Source: Ailanthus altissimus (lineage: Eukaryota; Streptophyta; Magnoliopsida; Sapindales; Simaroubaceae). From it: DNA of 64,000 bases. Numbering within the stretch: the stretch's first letter is position 1; each line of letters begins with the position of its first letter. Of this stretch, positions 10,814-22,410 are shown in pieces. Where the stretch lies: NCBI GenBank assembly GCA_946807835.1, contig OX327684.1, positions 14,346,501 through 14,410,500 on the forward strand, in the 5' to 3' direction. Under the pieces are notes generated by a model that was not told where the DNA came from, ran no database searches, and was given only the letters and a program-made list of their open reading frames with translations. Made by a program: the position numbers and the translations under genes.

Positions 10814-12181
10814 CTACCATTCTTTCTTGTTTTCACTCTTCATAGCCTCACCATATGTTATAGGCTTTTCATACTCAAGAGTATAAGCAAAATTAAAAGT
10901 TTGAACAACTAGATCTACTTGTGCATACATGACTAGTGAGTTAATCGTTCTCTTTAGCCTGTCTCTAGCTAGTTGGTACTCTTTAAGTTCTATCTCAGGA
11001 GTCCTAGTCTGCCCTTGGGTGGACTTGGAGGAACTCGCCGGTGTTCTTGGTTCATCTTCAAGGATCTCTTTGTTAAAGTGCTGATCTGAGGGCATATCAG
11101 ATCTACTCTTAGGCTTAACTACAACTTCTATTGACTCGGGTGCTGAGTCTTCCTAGGACACAAGTTCTTCTTTCTCATCTTTTTAGGAGGCTTTTAGCAT
11201 GGTCATCTTGTCGAACGTCATAACACGATTTATGATACTTATTAGTGGTGTTAAGTCTTTACACCACACCTTGTATCCTTTCACTACTTTGGGATATCCA
11301 GTGAATACTCATTTGATAGATCTAGGTTCTAACTTTTCCTCCTTAATATGTTCAAACGCAGGGCAACCAAATATTCTGAGATGGTCATACTTAAGAGAAT
11401 TGCCAGACCATTTCTCTTCTAGCGTCTTGAAATCAATTACTGAGGAGGGAATTCTATTAATCAAGTAAGTTGTAGTCATTACAGCTTCTCCTCAAAATGC
11501 CTTGGACATATTTTCATTGGTAAGCATGCATCTATCCCTTTCAAGTAGGGTTCTATTCATCCTCTTAGCTACACCATTCTGCTGGGGCATTGATCTTACC
11601 GTTCTGTGCCTTGCAATCCCATGCTTGGCATAAAACCTATCAAACTCTCTATTTCAAAAATTGAGGCCATTGTCAGTTCTTAACTTTTTCACCATTTTCC
11701 CAGTATGATTCTCAACAAAAGCTTTCCAAGTCTTGAATGTATCAAACACTTGATTGTTAGTCTTCAACACATAGACCTACAGCTTCCTTGAATAGTCATC
11801 AATCAAACTGAAAAAATACCTGACACCACCATAAATAGCTGTCTGAGTTGGTTTCCAAAGATCTGAGTGTATGTAGTCAAGAGTCTTCTTAGTCTTGTGC
11901 TCTCTGGTACTAAACCTCACCCTATGTACTTTCCCAAGTATACAATGCTCACAAAACTCCAATGGCTAAAACCTATACTCACCAAATGCCTTTTGACTAA
12001 ATAATTCATTCAGGTTTCTCTCGCCTAGGTGTGCCAGTCTAAGATACCACAACTTGGTTTGCATATTCTTATCATCTATAGAGAATAATGCAGAACTACT
12101 CACAACTTCACCCTTAAGCACATAAACACTTTTGTGCTTCTCTTCTCTCATTACCACTATAGAACCCTTCAATACTCTCAA
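10814..12181 (-). pseudogene. Copia-1 integrase region
   Basis: From right to left: a GAG-pre-integrase segment (LWYLRLAHLGERNLNELF, 11966-12181), the zinc-binding and first core part (CEHCILGKVHRV, YIHSDLWKPTQ, YFFSLIDDYSRK, 11777-11962), then later core and linker pieces as far as 10814. Several in-frame stops divide it. Order and content match Tnt1-type copia polyproteins. Confidence 0.8.
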
Positions 12182-12369
12182 AACCCCTCTTTTGATCCTG
12201 ATTGAATACCTATTCTAGTTTAAGGTCCCTAGTGAGATCAAGTTCTTTTTTAGGTCAGGAACATACCTAACATCTGTCAACTCTCTCACTCGCCCATCAT
12301 GCAACCTAAGTTTAACACTACCAATTCTTATCATCTGACATGCAATATCATTACCCATTAACACCTTAC

Positions 12370-12610
12370 TACTACTAATAGGTTTAAAATTTATAAACCA
12401 ATACTTGTGCGGGCATATGTGAAAAGTACAACCAGAATCAAGAACCCATTGTTCAGCATTCTTACCATCAGTAGCGACGAGTGTCTCTGCACTGTCATAG
12501 CATCATTATATACAAGCACAATGTCTGCTTTCTTCTTGTCTTATGCTTTCTTCTCTAGACAATCCTTTATAAAGTGCTATTCTTTCTTGCAGCAATAGCA
12601 CTTTTTAGGA
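12370..12610 (-). pseudogene. Copia-1 zinc knuckle and aspartic protease
   Basis: Minus-strand translation gives a zinc knuckle with CYCCKKE..HFIKDC near 12560-12605 and then the protease active-site phrase VLDSGCTFHICPHK near 12400-12460, where DSG supplies the catalytic Asp. Spacing and order are those of copia gag-protease junctions. Stops interrupt the frame. Confidence 0.7.
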
Positions 12611-13280
12611 GTTCTGGACTTCGATATTGAGCCCTTTTTCTTCCATCTATATAAGGGCCTTCTTTTTACAGATAGACTTTCTGCGTTGCCTTCGATCTGC
12701 TTCCTAAATAACTTTGAGTTTAATGATGATTTCACATCGTCATCGTTAAACTCTCTTTGTCGTAGAGTAGCGTATCAACAAAGCTCTCATAGCTCTTAGA
12801 GAGTGAACTCAGTAGGATAATTACTCTATTTTCATCTTCTATCTTGATGTTGATAGACTCAAGATCAAGGATGATCTTATTGAAGACGTCTATATGATCT
12901 TTCATCAGCGTTTCCTCTGACATGGATAGTTGATACAACTTCTTATTTATATGTAATTTGTTGGCCAACAATTTTCGCATATAAAGGGAGTCAAGCTTCT
13001 TCTAAAGACCAATCGCCATCGTCTCACCTGCTACTTCTCTCAGTACTTCATCGCTCAATGATAGAACGATTGTGCCGTGAGCTCTTTCTTAAATGTCCCT
13101 TCTTTTTGCTTCAACTTTAAATGACTTTGGTGTTTTTTTTTCTTCACTAGATGAAGCTGCAGTCTTCTTTAATGTCGAGCCTAACCGTTAACTCACCAAT
13201 AACGCCTTAACCTTCATCTTCCACAGATTGAAGTCATTTTTCCTATTGAATTTCTCTACCTCATACTTGGGTGTGGCCAT
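12610..13280 (-). pseudogene. Copia-1 gag
   Basis: Starts with an ATG at 13280 (MATPKYEVEKFN), 17 bases inside the primer site. It runs through a UBN2-type capsid segment (LYQLSMSEETLMKDHIDVF, LSSLSKSYESFVDTLL at 12732-12980). At least two stops lie in the first half, so no gag protein can be made. Confidence 0.8.
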
Positions 13281-13296
13281 GTCTACTTAGAACTAA

Positions 13297-13308
13297 GCTT
13301 TGATACCA
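13297..13308 (-). other. Copia-1 primer binding site (initiator Met tRNA)
   Basis: Minus strand TGGTATCAAAGC, three bases inside the right-hand LTR (13312). It matches the 3' end of plant initiator tRNA-Met (TGGTATCAGAGC) except one base, and fixes the element orientation. Confidence 0.85.
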
Positions 13309-13311
13309 GTT

Positions 13312-14048
13312 TGTTAAAGCGGAAGCACACAAACAAGCAATATAATCCAAATAATATAGTGCAGAATAAGTAATTAAGAAACTAAAGAAAGAAAAGGTAT
13401 AAGAACAACACATAGAATTTACGTGGTTTGGAAACTTGCCTACGTCCACGGAGGATCAAGATCACTCACTTCTTTTATTAAATCACAAGGTACTCACAAA
13501 GTATACCTTTTACAAGAAAGACTTACAAAAAGATACCCTCTTGCAACCAAAGACTTTTTCTCTCACTAAGAATCACAAAGTATGTTTAATCACAAAGATC
13601 TCACTAAGATATCACTAAGATTTCTTAAGTTATCACTAAGATTTTGTGTCTACTTACTAAGATGTGTTTACAAGCCAATAAAGAGCTTTTATATAGGCTT
13701 TAGGATGACCTAGGTTTACTCTAAACGTGTGAGAGTCGTATTAGGGACTCTTGGAACCATTGAGAGACAAAACAAGTCACAACGATTCGGGAAACTCTTT
13801 CCGCGTTGGGCGCCATGACACTGGGGGGCTGCGTCTGGGCACTGCGGCATTGGTCACCTGGCGCCACGGGGCTCAGGTTCTGTTTTGGGTGTCGCGGCGC
13901 CCAGGACTTAGTCGCTGTAGCGCCCATACCTGGGCATCGCCCCTTGTGTTTTTTGCCTCCTTTTGTATTTGTCCTCGATCCTCGTGTACCCTATGCATTT
14001 AGCTTACTCTCTAAATTATATCTCGATGATTTTTAATCAATATTTTCA
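13312..14048 (-). repeat. Copia-1 5' LTR
   Basis: 737 bases against 685 for its partner. The main difference lies in the GC-rich phrase cluster (13800-13940), which has extra units here. TGTTAAAG and ATTTTCA mark its ends. Confidence 0.85.
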
Positions 14049-14458
14049 TAGTCATAATTTGAGTATATTGACATCAGAATTGCATATATGATATACCTAT
14101 TCAAAAATTTTGATAAACTCTACGATATGGGCTTATTTTTTGGTGATGAAACATTCGAACTATGCCTAACTTTTGTTATTTAAGCCTTCAAAATACATGG
14201 TTAAAGTTGTTTTTCTATTTTAGGCAATTTTTGAGATTTTTTTTTTGTCTTTTAGGAAAGTCAGATTTGAATTCCATTTTTTTAATTTTCATTAAGATCA
14301 TTTAATTATGTCATGTACCCTTTTTAATCATTTTAGGTTATCTTTGTTTAGCGTCCTTAAGGGCATTGAAAACCTTAATTTGTTATTCATTATTTTGATA
14401 ATTTAAAAAATTCTCTGGGAGAACTTTTTTTTTTCCTTCCCTTGTTTTTGTTTTGTCA
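14049..14458 (+). repeat. Gypsy 5' LTR, main part
   Basis: Aligns with the 3' LTR at about 30288-30650: AGTCATAA, ATGGGCTTAT/GTGGGCTCAT, GATTTGAATTC, TTTTCATTA(A/G)GAT and TGATAATTTAAAAAATTCTCT. It ends TTTTGTCA at 14458, just before the primer site. The last 35 bases or so are missing from the 3' LTR. High divergence between the two LTRs indicates an old insertion. Confidence 0.75.
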
Positions 14459-14461
14459 AAG

Positions 14462-14478
14462 TAGTATCACAGTAGTTT
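14462..14478 (+). other. Gypsy primer binding site (decayed tRNA-Met type)
   Basis: TAGTATCACAGTAGTTT differs at three positions from the TGGTATCAGAGCAGTTT type and lies three bases after the LTR end, which supports the LTR boundary. Confidence 0.6.
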
Positions 14479-14732
14479 AACACTTGACTCTCATGGTATG
14501 TGATGATCAAAATAACAAACAACGCATTGACGGTAATCAAAATTAAAGGCCATAACCAAGGAGGCAACTAAGGCAGCCATGCTATCTTTGGTTTAGCCAC
14601 TGAAGCATCGGGCTGATGATGTGGTGCAATGGTTGGTGCGACTAAAAACTAGTAGTGACAAGAATATTATATATGGCGGTGCAGGTATAGGTTAGCTTCT
14701 TCCCTATAATCCTATGTCAGGTATACAACAAC
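14479..14732 (+). pseudogene. Gypsy gag, 5' part
   Basis: Short degenerate stretch between primer site and solo LTR, continuing at 17458. Frames contain stops. Identified mainly by position and by its continuity across the TSD-flanked solo LTR, not by a strong domain match. Confidence 0.4.
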
Positions 14733-17452
14733 TGTAGTAACCAGTATCCATAACCGGTAAGAATATGTATATTTATATATATAAATATACGTATTTTATT
14801 TGTATGTGGGTGATCCTTGATTTATATATTGTTATTAGTAGTGTTTTTATAGGTTAAGGATATACTATTAGTATTGGGTTTATTTGCAAGACTTTGAAAT
14901 TATTTTAGGGACCAAATTGTTATACTTTGAAAGTTTTGGGGGTGAATTCGTAAATACCAAAAATTAGCCACTTAGTATAAAAATACACTTTTAAAACCCT
15001 AATTCTCTCATTTAGGTCGAGCTACCCCTTTTAAGAGAGATAAGAGAGAAATAGAGGAGAGAGAAAGAGAAGAAGAAGAAGAAGAAGAAGAAGAAGAAAT
15101 TGGAATTTTTGGATCTTAAGAGGTATATCACAATTATTTCTTAATTTATTGGTATTAATTATGTTAATTTCTTTAAGTTTTGATTTCTGGAAATATGTAT
15201 AATTGAGGATTTGATGTGTATTTCGTATGATAGTTTGAGAATTGATGATGATTTATAAGATAGTTTGATAAATCATGATGGATTGTAAAATTTCTGATTG
15301 ATAGTCTCTTGATCTAAGAATTTTATAAATTATTGTGAATCGATTCTGGTTTTGAATTTTGAGTATATAAAATTAGACATGTTTAGGATCATCTGAGACT
15401 TTGAATCAACTGAAAATCTCGGAAATTGAATTTGTAGTGAATTTACCAAAATGACCCTGGAATTCTAGAAATTTTCTGTGTAAACAGTATGATACAGTGG
15501 AAAATAATTTTTTACCTGCTGAATGATCTTTAAAAATTACGAATTTATGGAATATGATAATTTTATATGTGTAATATGATATACTCGGAATTGAGAATTT
15601 GGATCAATGTGGTTGAAGTGTTATGAATTTCTAAAGTGTATCAGCTCATTGTAGTATTTGATTAACAGATTTTTAAAGTTATGAAATAAAATAGTTTTAA
15701 AATACTTTTGGCAGTTATTTGGAAGCCAAATATTTATCATGGACTGAGATATGTGTCAAGAGTAATTATGCGATAGTTTTATAATTTTTGAGTTAGTATA
15801 TGATTTTATAAAATTAGGAGATTGAATACTGTTCAGTAAGTATCTTGATCCTATCAGTTAGTAGTTTGGATTCAATGGTGTGTATGGAATGGATTGTGTA
15901 GAAATTTTGATATAATATTCATATATAAAAAGGATATATGAGTCAAGGATGGTATATTCTGATTTTGGAGTAATTGGACATCATTTGATGTATTAAAAAA
16001 TTTTGTTAAGTGTAAGTGGTCAGAATGACAGGTTTTGAGAAACTAAATTTTTAGACCAATTTGATGTGATAAATGCATTGTGTATAATTTTGTAAGCTAT
16101 TTAAAGTATTTTGTGTGAATTGTGAGGCTTATGAAAGGATTAATCTCCATTGATAGGTTAAGGAGATTTAAGCCTTGTAGCTGAAAGTGTTAAGAGGTAA
16201 GTATACTAGACTTTTACTGAAATCACTATAAGTATAGTAATTGTCTATGTATGATTTTGTAAATGTGCTTAAAAATATATTTATGTTATGCCAAAGTGTA
16301 TTTGATATGAAATGTGAAAGACATATGTTTATGAATGTGAGCATTGACATTGAACATGGACATACATGTGTTTTTGAAAGCGAGCTTTCAAAATGAAATG
16401 TGTTTGACAAAGAAAGCTTTGAAGTGCAATATGTCCATGAGAAAGATTTTGTGTTTTGAGGATGCTTGAACTCACTGTTGACTTAGTAGGCATCTTATGT
16501 GATTTTTGGAGCCTTTATGTGTGGCCTTTCCTTCGGGATAGGTATATGTTATGTGTTCCGTATGTAGGGAGGATCCTATTGGTACCTAAAGGAAGAGTGA
16601 GTTATCACATTCGTGTGGTGGCGTATTGGTGCATGTGAGAGGACTCACCGATGATCAGGGTGAGGGTTTGGCTTTTACCTTCGGGCATGAGCATTATATA
16701 TGTGTTATTCAAGACCTCACTTGTACTATTCCTCTCATACGGTATGTCACCTACGAGTGACATTTGGCTCATTATGTGATATGTGATGTGTAAGTCCTAC
16801 TAAGTAGTAGTTGAGTGATGGTATTCCTGTAATATGTTTTGAAAGAATGTGTAAGCGCTTACATGATATGTGATTTGATAAGATTATGATTTTGATTGAT
16901 AACAACATATCATACATATGCATTGTGTACATATATGTATTTGTATTTGATATATGAAAAACTAGTATGCTTACTGAGTTTTATACTCATTATAGTTTAT
17001 GGTGATTTCAGGTAAATAAGGTACATGTGTGCTTAGCGGATTTGGCAAGGCTTCTGCTGTTCCTTGGGTTCCCTAAGTTGTTAGGTTGTTAAGTGTTTTA
17101 TTTGGGGACACGTGGGATAAAATATTTGATTTGTCCTTGTTGAATAAATACTTATGTATTATTTTATTGTGTGTGGTTGGATTTAGTTTAAGTTTCACCA
17201 AGTGTAGTAATGGATTGATTTTAAGTAAGAATTTGCAATGAATATATTCTGAGCTTCCGGTAACAAAGTTACTACTGGTGATGTAGTAGAGTGTTAATCT
17301 CTGAGAAAACTCTGCGTATCTCCGGTTTAGTAATTGTCCCAGTCATAATTCAATTGCTATAATTCTGAAAGAAATTAAAATGAATGTTTAAGTATTATTG
17401 AATGAATGTAAGTGATGTCGTGTGTCAGATCTGTTGGGTCTGGGGCGTGACA
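14733..17452 (+). mobile_element. Solo LTR, 2.7 kb, Gypsy-type, with perfect TSD
   Basis: Begins TGTAGTAACC and ends GGGGCGTGACA, flanked on both sides by ACAAC (14728-14732 and 17453-17457). No internal domain, primer site or second LTR is visible, so this is a solo LTR left after recombination between two LTRs. Length and the GGCGTGACA end resemble large Tekay/Del-type chromovirus LTRs. A (GAA)n run lies at about 15071-15100. It interrupts the gag region of the outer Gypsy element. Strand is inferred from that end. Confidence 0.8.
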
Positions 17453-17457
17453 ACAAC

Positions 17458-17850
17458 CAAATTTGGTTATTATATATCCTACTCCCGAGGAAGATGATGA
17501 TGTTGGAGAAAGAAATAGGAATACTAATTTTGGCGAAAATAATAATTGGAGCAAAAATTATAGTAATTTAGGGTTAATATGGAATTTCCTACTTTCAAGG
17601 GAAATATATACTTGGAAGACTTGTGAAAAATAAAATAAGACAAATAAAGAACAAAATCTTTCATATAAAGGGTAATGTGAAGGATAAGGTTTATAAGGCA
17701 ATAATAGATAGTAGTAATAGTAAGAATATAATGTCTAAAGCCTTGCTACGACATTTAGCGTTTAAAGACAAATAAGCATTCTACTCCTTACAAAATCAGA
17801 TGGATACAGAAAGAGATTGAAACATAAGTTAATGAGTTTCGCATATAGTA
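17458..17850 (+). pseudogene. Gypsy gag end and aspartic protease remnant
   Basis: Phrases of a retropepsin and its linker can be read: AIIDSSNSKNIMSKALLRHL (17695-17755; the catalytic DSG/DTG is DSS here) and KHSTPYKIRWIQKE, which matches the protease-to-RT linker of gypsy elements. The frame then stops and Copia-2 begins near 17850. Confidence 0.6.
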
Positions 17851-17949
17851 ATTGTTCATGTATATGGTATTATTCATATATAAGGTACTGTTCACGATGA
17901 AATAGTGAGAGCTAGTTCGAGTGAGAAGCAAATCGTAGTCAATCACTAT

Positions 17950-18700
17950 GACGGTAAAGTATGAGATAGAGAAGTTCAACGGGAATAATTTCTTGATGTG
18001 AAAGATGAGAATGATGACAATCTTAAGGAATGACCATTGTCTAGCGGTAATTTGTGATAGACCAACAAGTATCTGAGATATTGCCAACTTGCATCTGAGA
18101 TTAGCCGATAAAGTTTTATCAACCGTAGTAAAGAAAAAGATGGCAAAAGAGATATGAGATACTCTAACAACTTTGTACGAGGCAAAGTCTCTTCACAATA
18201 AGATCTTCTTAAAAAGAAACCCTACACCCTTCGGATGTCATAATCCATTACGGTAACTAATCATATCAACACTCTCAATACTTTATGTTCCTAACTTTCT
18301 TCATTGGGTTATACTATTGAGCAAAATGAACGTACCGAGATTTTACTCCAAAATCTTCTAGATTTATATGACTATCTAATCATCAACTTAACCAATAACC
18401 TTCTGAAGGACTATTTAGTTTTTAATGATGTTACAACCTCTGTTCTTGAAGAAGAAAGCAGGCTTAAAAGTAAGGAAGACAGATCAACTAGTTCGCAGCA
18501 AGCGTAGGCTTTACCGATGACTAGAAATAGATCAATTAAGCATGGCTTTAAAGGGAGTCATAGACAAGGAAGATTAAAGTCAATGAGTAAGAAGAATATC
18601 AAATGCTACAACTGTGGCAAGAAAATGCATTTCAAAAGTGAGTGTCGATATAAAAAAGGTATAAAGAAGACCATTGAGCTGCCAAAATCTTAGGGTTATG
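17950..18700 (+). pseudogene. Copia-2 gag
   Basis: Starts MTVKYEIEKFNGNNF (about 17950), a normal copia gag N-terminus. It continues with several stops and ends in a zinc knuckle CYNCGKKMHFKSEC near 18604-18650 (C-x2-C-x4-H-x4-C). The frame is broken. Confidence 0.75.
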
Positions 18701-18769
18701 TTACAAGTACTTATGATAATGTAACATCCTATACAGCGAGGTAATAATTATTTCCAAGGATAAAAAGAA

Positions 18770-20044
18770 GCTCATTGATGTTTGGATAACGGATTCGGGA
18801 GTAACATGGCATATGACCTCTCGTTAAGATTGGTTTCACAATTATAAATCCATCTTTAAAGGATCTGTGTACATGGGTGATGATCATGCCTTGGCGATTG
18901 CTGGTATTAGCACCATTAAGTTAAAGATATATGATAGAACGATTCGTACTATCCAAAAGGTACGACATATGAAAGACTTAAAGTAAAATCTATTGTCTTT
19001 AAGACAATTAGATAAGCTTGGATGCAAAACCCATATACAAAATAGGATCATGAAGATTGTCAGAGGCATACTCGTAGTAGTTAAGGTAGAAAAGATAGCT
19101 GCTAATTTATATATGCTTTTAGGGGAATATATTCAGAGGCAGAAGCATCTATTACATCAACTAGTTCTGCAGAAAAGATAACGATATTATGGCATCAAAG
19201 ACTTGGTCACATGTTAGAAAGATGTTTGAAAATTCTCTATGATCAGAAGTTACTTTCTGGACTTAAAAATATTTCTTTACCCTTTTGTGAGTTTTGTGTT
19301 ATAAATAAACAGTATAGATTAAAGTTTAGCACATCAACAACTAAGAGTAATAACATCTTAGACTTTATTTAATCTGATATTTGGAAAGCATCAGTCACAT
19401 CCTTGAAAGAAGCAAAATATTTTGTGTCATTCATTGATGACTTCTTCAGGAGATGTTAGATTTATCCAATCAGAAGAAAGACAGATGTGTTTCCTGTATT
19501 CAAAGTCTTCAAAGCATAGGTGGAATTTGAAACTTAGAAGAAGATCAAGTATTTAAAAACTGACAATAAAAAAGAATATACTGGCAAAGAATTTGATGCA
19601 TTATGCAAACAAGAAGGCATCAAAAGACAATTCACAACAGCATACATTCCTCAACAAAATAGAGTGGCAAAGCGAATGAATAGAACTATACTTGAAAGAA
19701 CTAGAGCTATATTAAAGACTACGAGTCTAGCCAAATCATTATGGCCAAAAGCAGTCAATACTGCCTGTTATGTAATCAGTCGGTATCCATCAATAGTGAT
19801 TCATTTGAAGACACCAATGGAGATGTGGATTGGTAAACCAGTTGATTATTCTAATTTACATACATTTAAAAGTCCTGTGTACGTGATGTACAATACCCAA
19901 GAAATCACAAAACTTGATTCAAAATCTAAAAAATGTATATTCTTGGGGTATGCTGATAGAGTAAAGGAGTATTGCCTGTGGGATCCCATTGCCCATCAGG
20001 TAGTTATCAGTAGAGATGTGATATTTACAGAAGATAAGCTATAA
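18770..20044 (+). pseudogene. Copia-2 protease and integrase
   Basis: The protease motif appears as WITDSGVTWHMTSR (about 18783). It is followed by GAG-pre-integrase (LWHQRLGHMLERCLKIL, about 19187), integrase with YFVSFIDDFFRR and a TDN box (about 19560), and an uninterrupted 126-residue tail at 19664-20044 (MNRTILERTRAIL, KKCIFLGYADRVKEY). At least three stops interrupt the whole. Family match is clear. Confidence 0.8.
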
Positions 20045-20329
20045 AAGAAAGAAAATGATGGCATAATAAAGGATAAAATATAAACTACCACAGTGTAAGT
20101 AAAGGAAGAGTCAAAAGAAGAAGAAATTTCTGAAGCAACACTACAGCACGATGAACAAGAACCAATTAAGCTAGAGGAGCCACCTGTTAAACGATCAAAT
20201 CGAGTGAGGTCAACACCAATTTGGCATTCAGATTATTATATAGAGGGTAATGTTGCATACTATCTTCTAATGGAGGAATGAGAGACATTGACTTTCCAAG
20301 AAGCAACGAACAGTTCAGATGCATCTTTG

Positions 20330-21830
20330 TGGATGATAGCAGTATAAGAAGAAATTGAATCTCTTCATAAGAATAGAACATGGAATCTTGTACCACTACC
20401 ATATAGAAGGAAGGTTATTGGCAACAAATAGGTCTACAAGATTAAGAGAAATAGTGATGATCAAGTGGAGCAGTATCGTACAAGATTAATGGTAAAAGAA
20501 TATACTTAGAAAGAAGGTATTGGTTTTAATGAGATCTTTTCACCAGTTGTTAGACTTAATATTGTTCAAATAGTTATTGCTATGTGTACTACATTTGATT
20601 TACATTTAGAACAATTAGATATAAAAATGACTTTTCTTCATAGTGACTTTGAAGAAGAAATTTATATGCTTAAATCAGAAGATTTTACAAAAGCAGAAAA
20701 AGAGAACTTGGTTTGCAAGTTAAACAAATCTCTGTACTGTTTCAAACAAGCATCGAGGTGTTGGTATAAGAGATTTGATTCCTTCATATTGAGTTTTGGA
20801 TACAACAGACTTAGTGTAAACCCTTGTGCATATTTTAAGATGTTTGGTGATAATGAGTTTATTATCTTGTTGTTGTATGTTGATGACATATTGGTAGCAA
20901 GCTCCAACAAAGATTAAGTAATAGAGTTAAATGCTTAAATGGCTAGGGAATTTGACATGAAGGACTTGAGACTAGCAAACAAGATTCTAAGGATGCAAAT
21001 TCACCGAGACAGAAGTAATAAGAAGATTTGACTTTCACAAAATAACTACTTGAAGAAGATCTTGCGACGCTTCAATATGCAAGATTATAAGCTAATTTCT
21101 ACCCCGCTTCTTATTAATTTCAAGTTATCCTCAAGTATGTGTCCAAGCAATGAAGTAGAGATGAAGGAGATATCTTGAGTACTGTATGCATCAGTAGTGG
21201 GAAGCTTAATGTTTACAATAATTTGTACAAGACCAGACATTACATAAGTAATAGGAGTGGTTAGTATATTCATGATCAATCTGGGTAAAGAACATTGGAG
21301 TACTATTAAGAGGATCTTGAGATATATTAAGGATACCTCAGATGCTGTATTATATTATGGAGGATCAGAATTCATTATAAGAGGATATGGTGATTCAGAT
21401 TTTGCAAGTGATCGTGATAAAAGAAAATCCACCATAAGTTATGTGTTTACAATTGCAAAAAGAGTTGTTAGTTGGGTCTCTAAACTTCAGACTATTGTGG
21501 TTCCATCAACAATAGAAGCTGAGTATATGGCAACTACACAAGCTTACAAAGAACCAATTTGGATAAAAAGATTCTTAGAGGAGCTCGAGCACAATTAAGA
21601 GAAGATTCCTTTGTATTGTGACAACCAGAGTGCCTTGCACATTGTAAGAAATCCAACTTTTTATTCCAGAATAAAGCATATAGGACTTTAGGATCACTTT
21701 GTTCGTGAAATGGTTGAAAATAGAAGGGTAGATATAAAGAAGATTCACACTAAAGAGTACCTAGCAGATGCATTAACTAAACCGATCAACATTGATAAGT
21801 TCATATGGTGTAGATCCTCATATGGCCTGG
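20330..21830 (+). pseudogene. Copia-2 reverse transcriptase and RNase H
   Basis: RT begins near 20350 (EEIESLHKNRTWNLV). The catalytic box LLYVDDILVAS is intact at about 20868-20900 inside an open 111-residue piece. RNase H follows at 21257-21598 (GYGDSDFASDRDKRKST, STIEAEYMATTQA) and then CDNQSALHI and the C-terminal phrase EYLADALTKPI near 21760. Stops at several sites (for example before IELN at about 20917) kill the frame although key residues survive. Confidence 0.85.
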
Positions 21831-21921
21831 CAGAAACCTAAGCAACATAGAGATGGAAAGTGTAGATGAAAGAATGTGGAGACGTGATTATTCTAATCAA
21901 GTCTCCAAGTGGGAGAAATAT

Positions 21922-22410
21922 TGATAGTTATTGGTAGATGGTATTGGTAGTTGTTGGTAGATGGAAGTTAAAAAGAAGAAATAAGTGAAGTAAAAGGTTG
22001 GTAGTAATTGACAATTAAAATGCTTTGACTCCCTATAAATAGAGGCACCTTTCCACCATTTTCATTATCCTTAAAAATTCCATAATCATCCCATAATCTA
22101 ATGATCTCTTGTATTTCAATTTAATCTCATATTCAAATTATTTAGTTTCTCTTTATTTGTTAAGAGAGAAAGGTGAGGTTGAGGTGTATCTCCTAATTTT
22201 AAGAAAGTGAAAATTGTTCTCTCTTTATAATTAGAGAAAGGTTGTAATCCCATTTTCAAAATGAAATTCTCCTATACTTACCCCATGATTTTTTTACCTC
22301 AATTAATTTGAGAGTTTTTTACGTAAAATTTGTGTTTCATTTATTTTCTTTTAGTTTCTTATCTCTACTTTAAATTAAGATACTGCTTAAACCTACAATT
22401 CTCCATAACA
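21922..22410 (+). repeat. Copia-2 3' LTR
   Basis: Begins TGATAGTTATTGG right after the purine tract and ends TCCATAACA at 22410, where Gypsy reverse transcriptase resumes. It contains a strong TATA context (CCTATAAATAGAGGC, about 22033-22047) and a following CT-rich leader, the normal U3/R layout. Confidence 0.8.
22034..22043 (+). promoter_or_regulatory. LTR TATA box of Copia-2
   Basis: CTATAAATAG matches the plant TATA consensus and sits about 110 bases into the LTR, upstream of the expected start of the retroelement RNA. In this orientation a transcript would read into the downstream Gypsy remnant, antisense to the LINE. Confidence 0.6.

Larger units (their letters stand above)
7797..14048 (-). 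mobile_element. Copia-1, Ty1/copia (Tnt1/Tork-like), inserted in Gypsy 5' LTR
   Basis: LTRs at 7797-8481 and 13312-14048 both begin TGTTAAAG on the plus strand and end ATTTTCA. The element reads on the minus strand: primer site next to the right LTR, then gag, protease, integrase, reverse transcriptase and RNase H, the copia order. Every domain carries stops or frameshifts. The surrounding Gypsy LTR is interrupted about 35 bases from its start: 7762-7796 matches the first 35 bases of the Gypsy 3' LTR at 30252, and 14049 onward matches from about 30288. A 5-bp target duplication is no longer recognisable. Confidence 0.85.
17850..22410 (+). mobile_element. Copia-2, Ty1/copia (Tnt1-like), 5' LTR missing
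   Basis: Gag, protease, integrase, reverse transcriptase and RNase H follow in copia order on the plus strand, ending with a purine tract (AAGTGGGAGAAATAT) and one LTR at 21922-22410. No matching LTR or primer site exists at the left, and the Gypsy sequence on that side stops in the protease linker while the right side resumes in the middle of reverse transcriptase. A deletion therefore removed both the 5' LTR and several hundred bases of Gypsy DNA. Confidence 0.85.
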
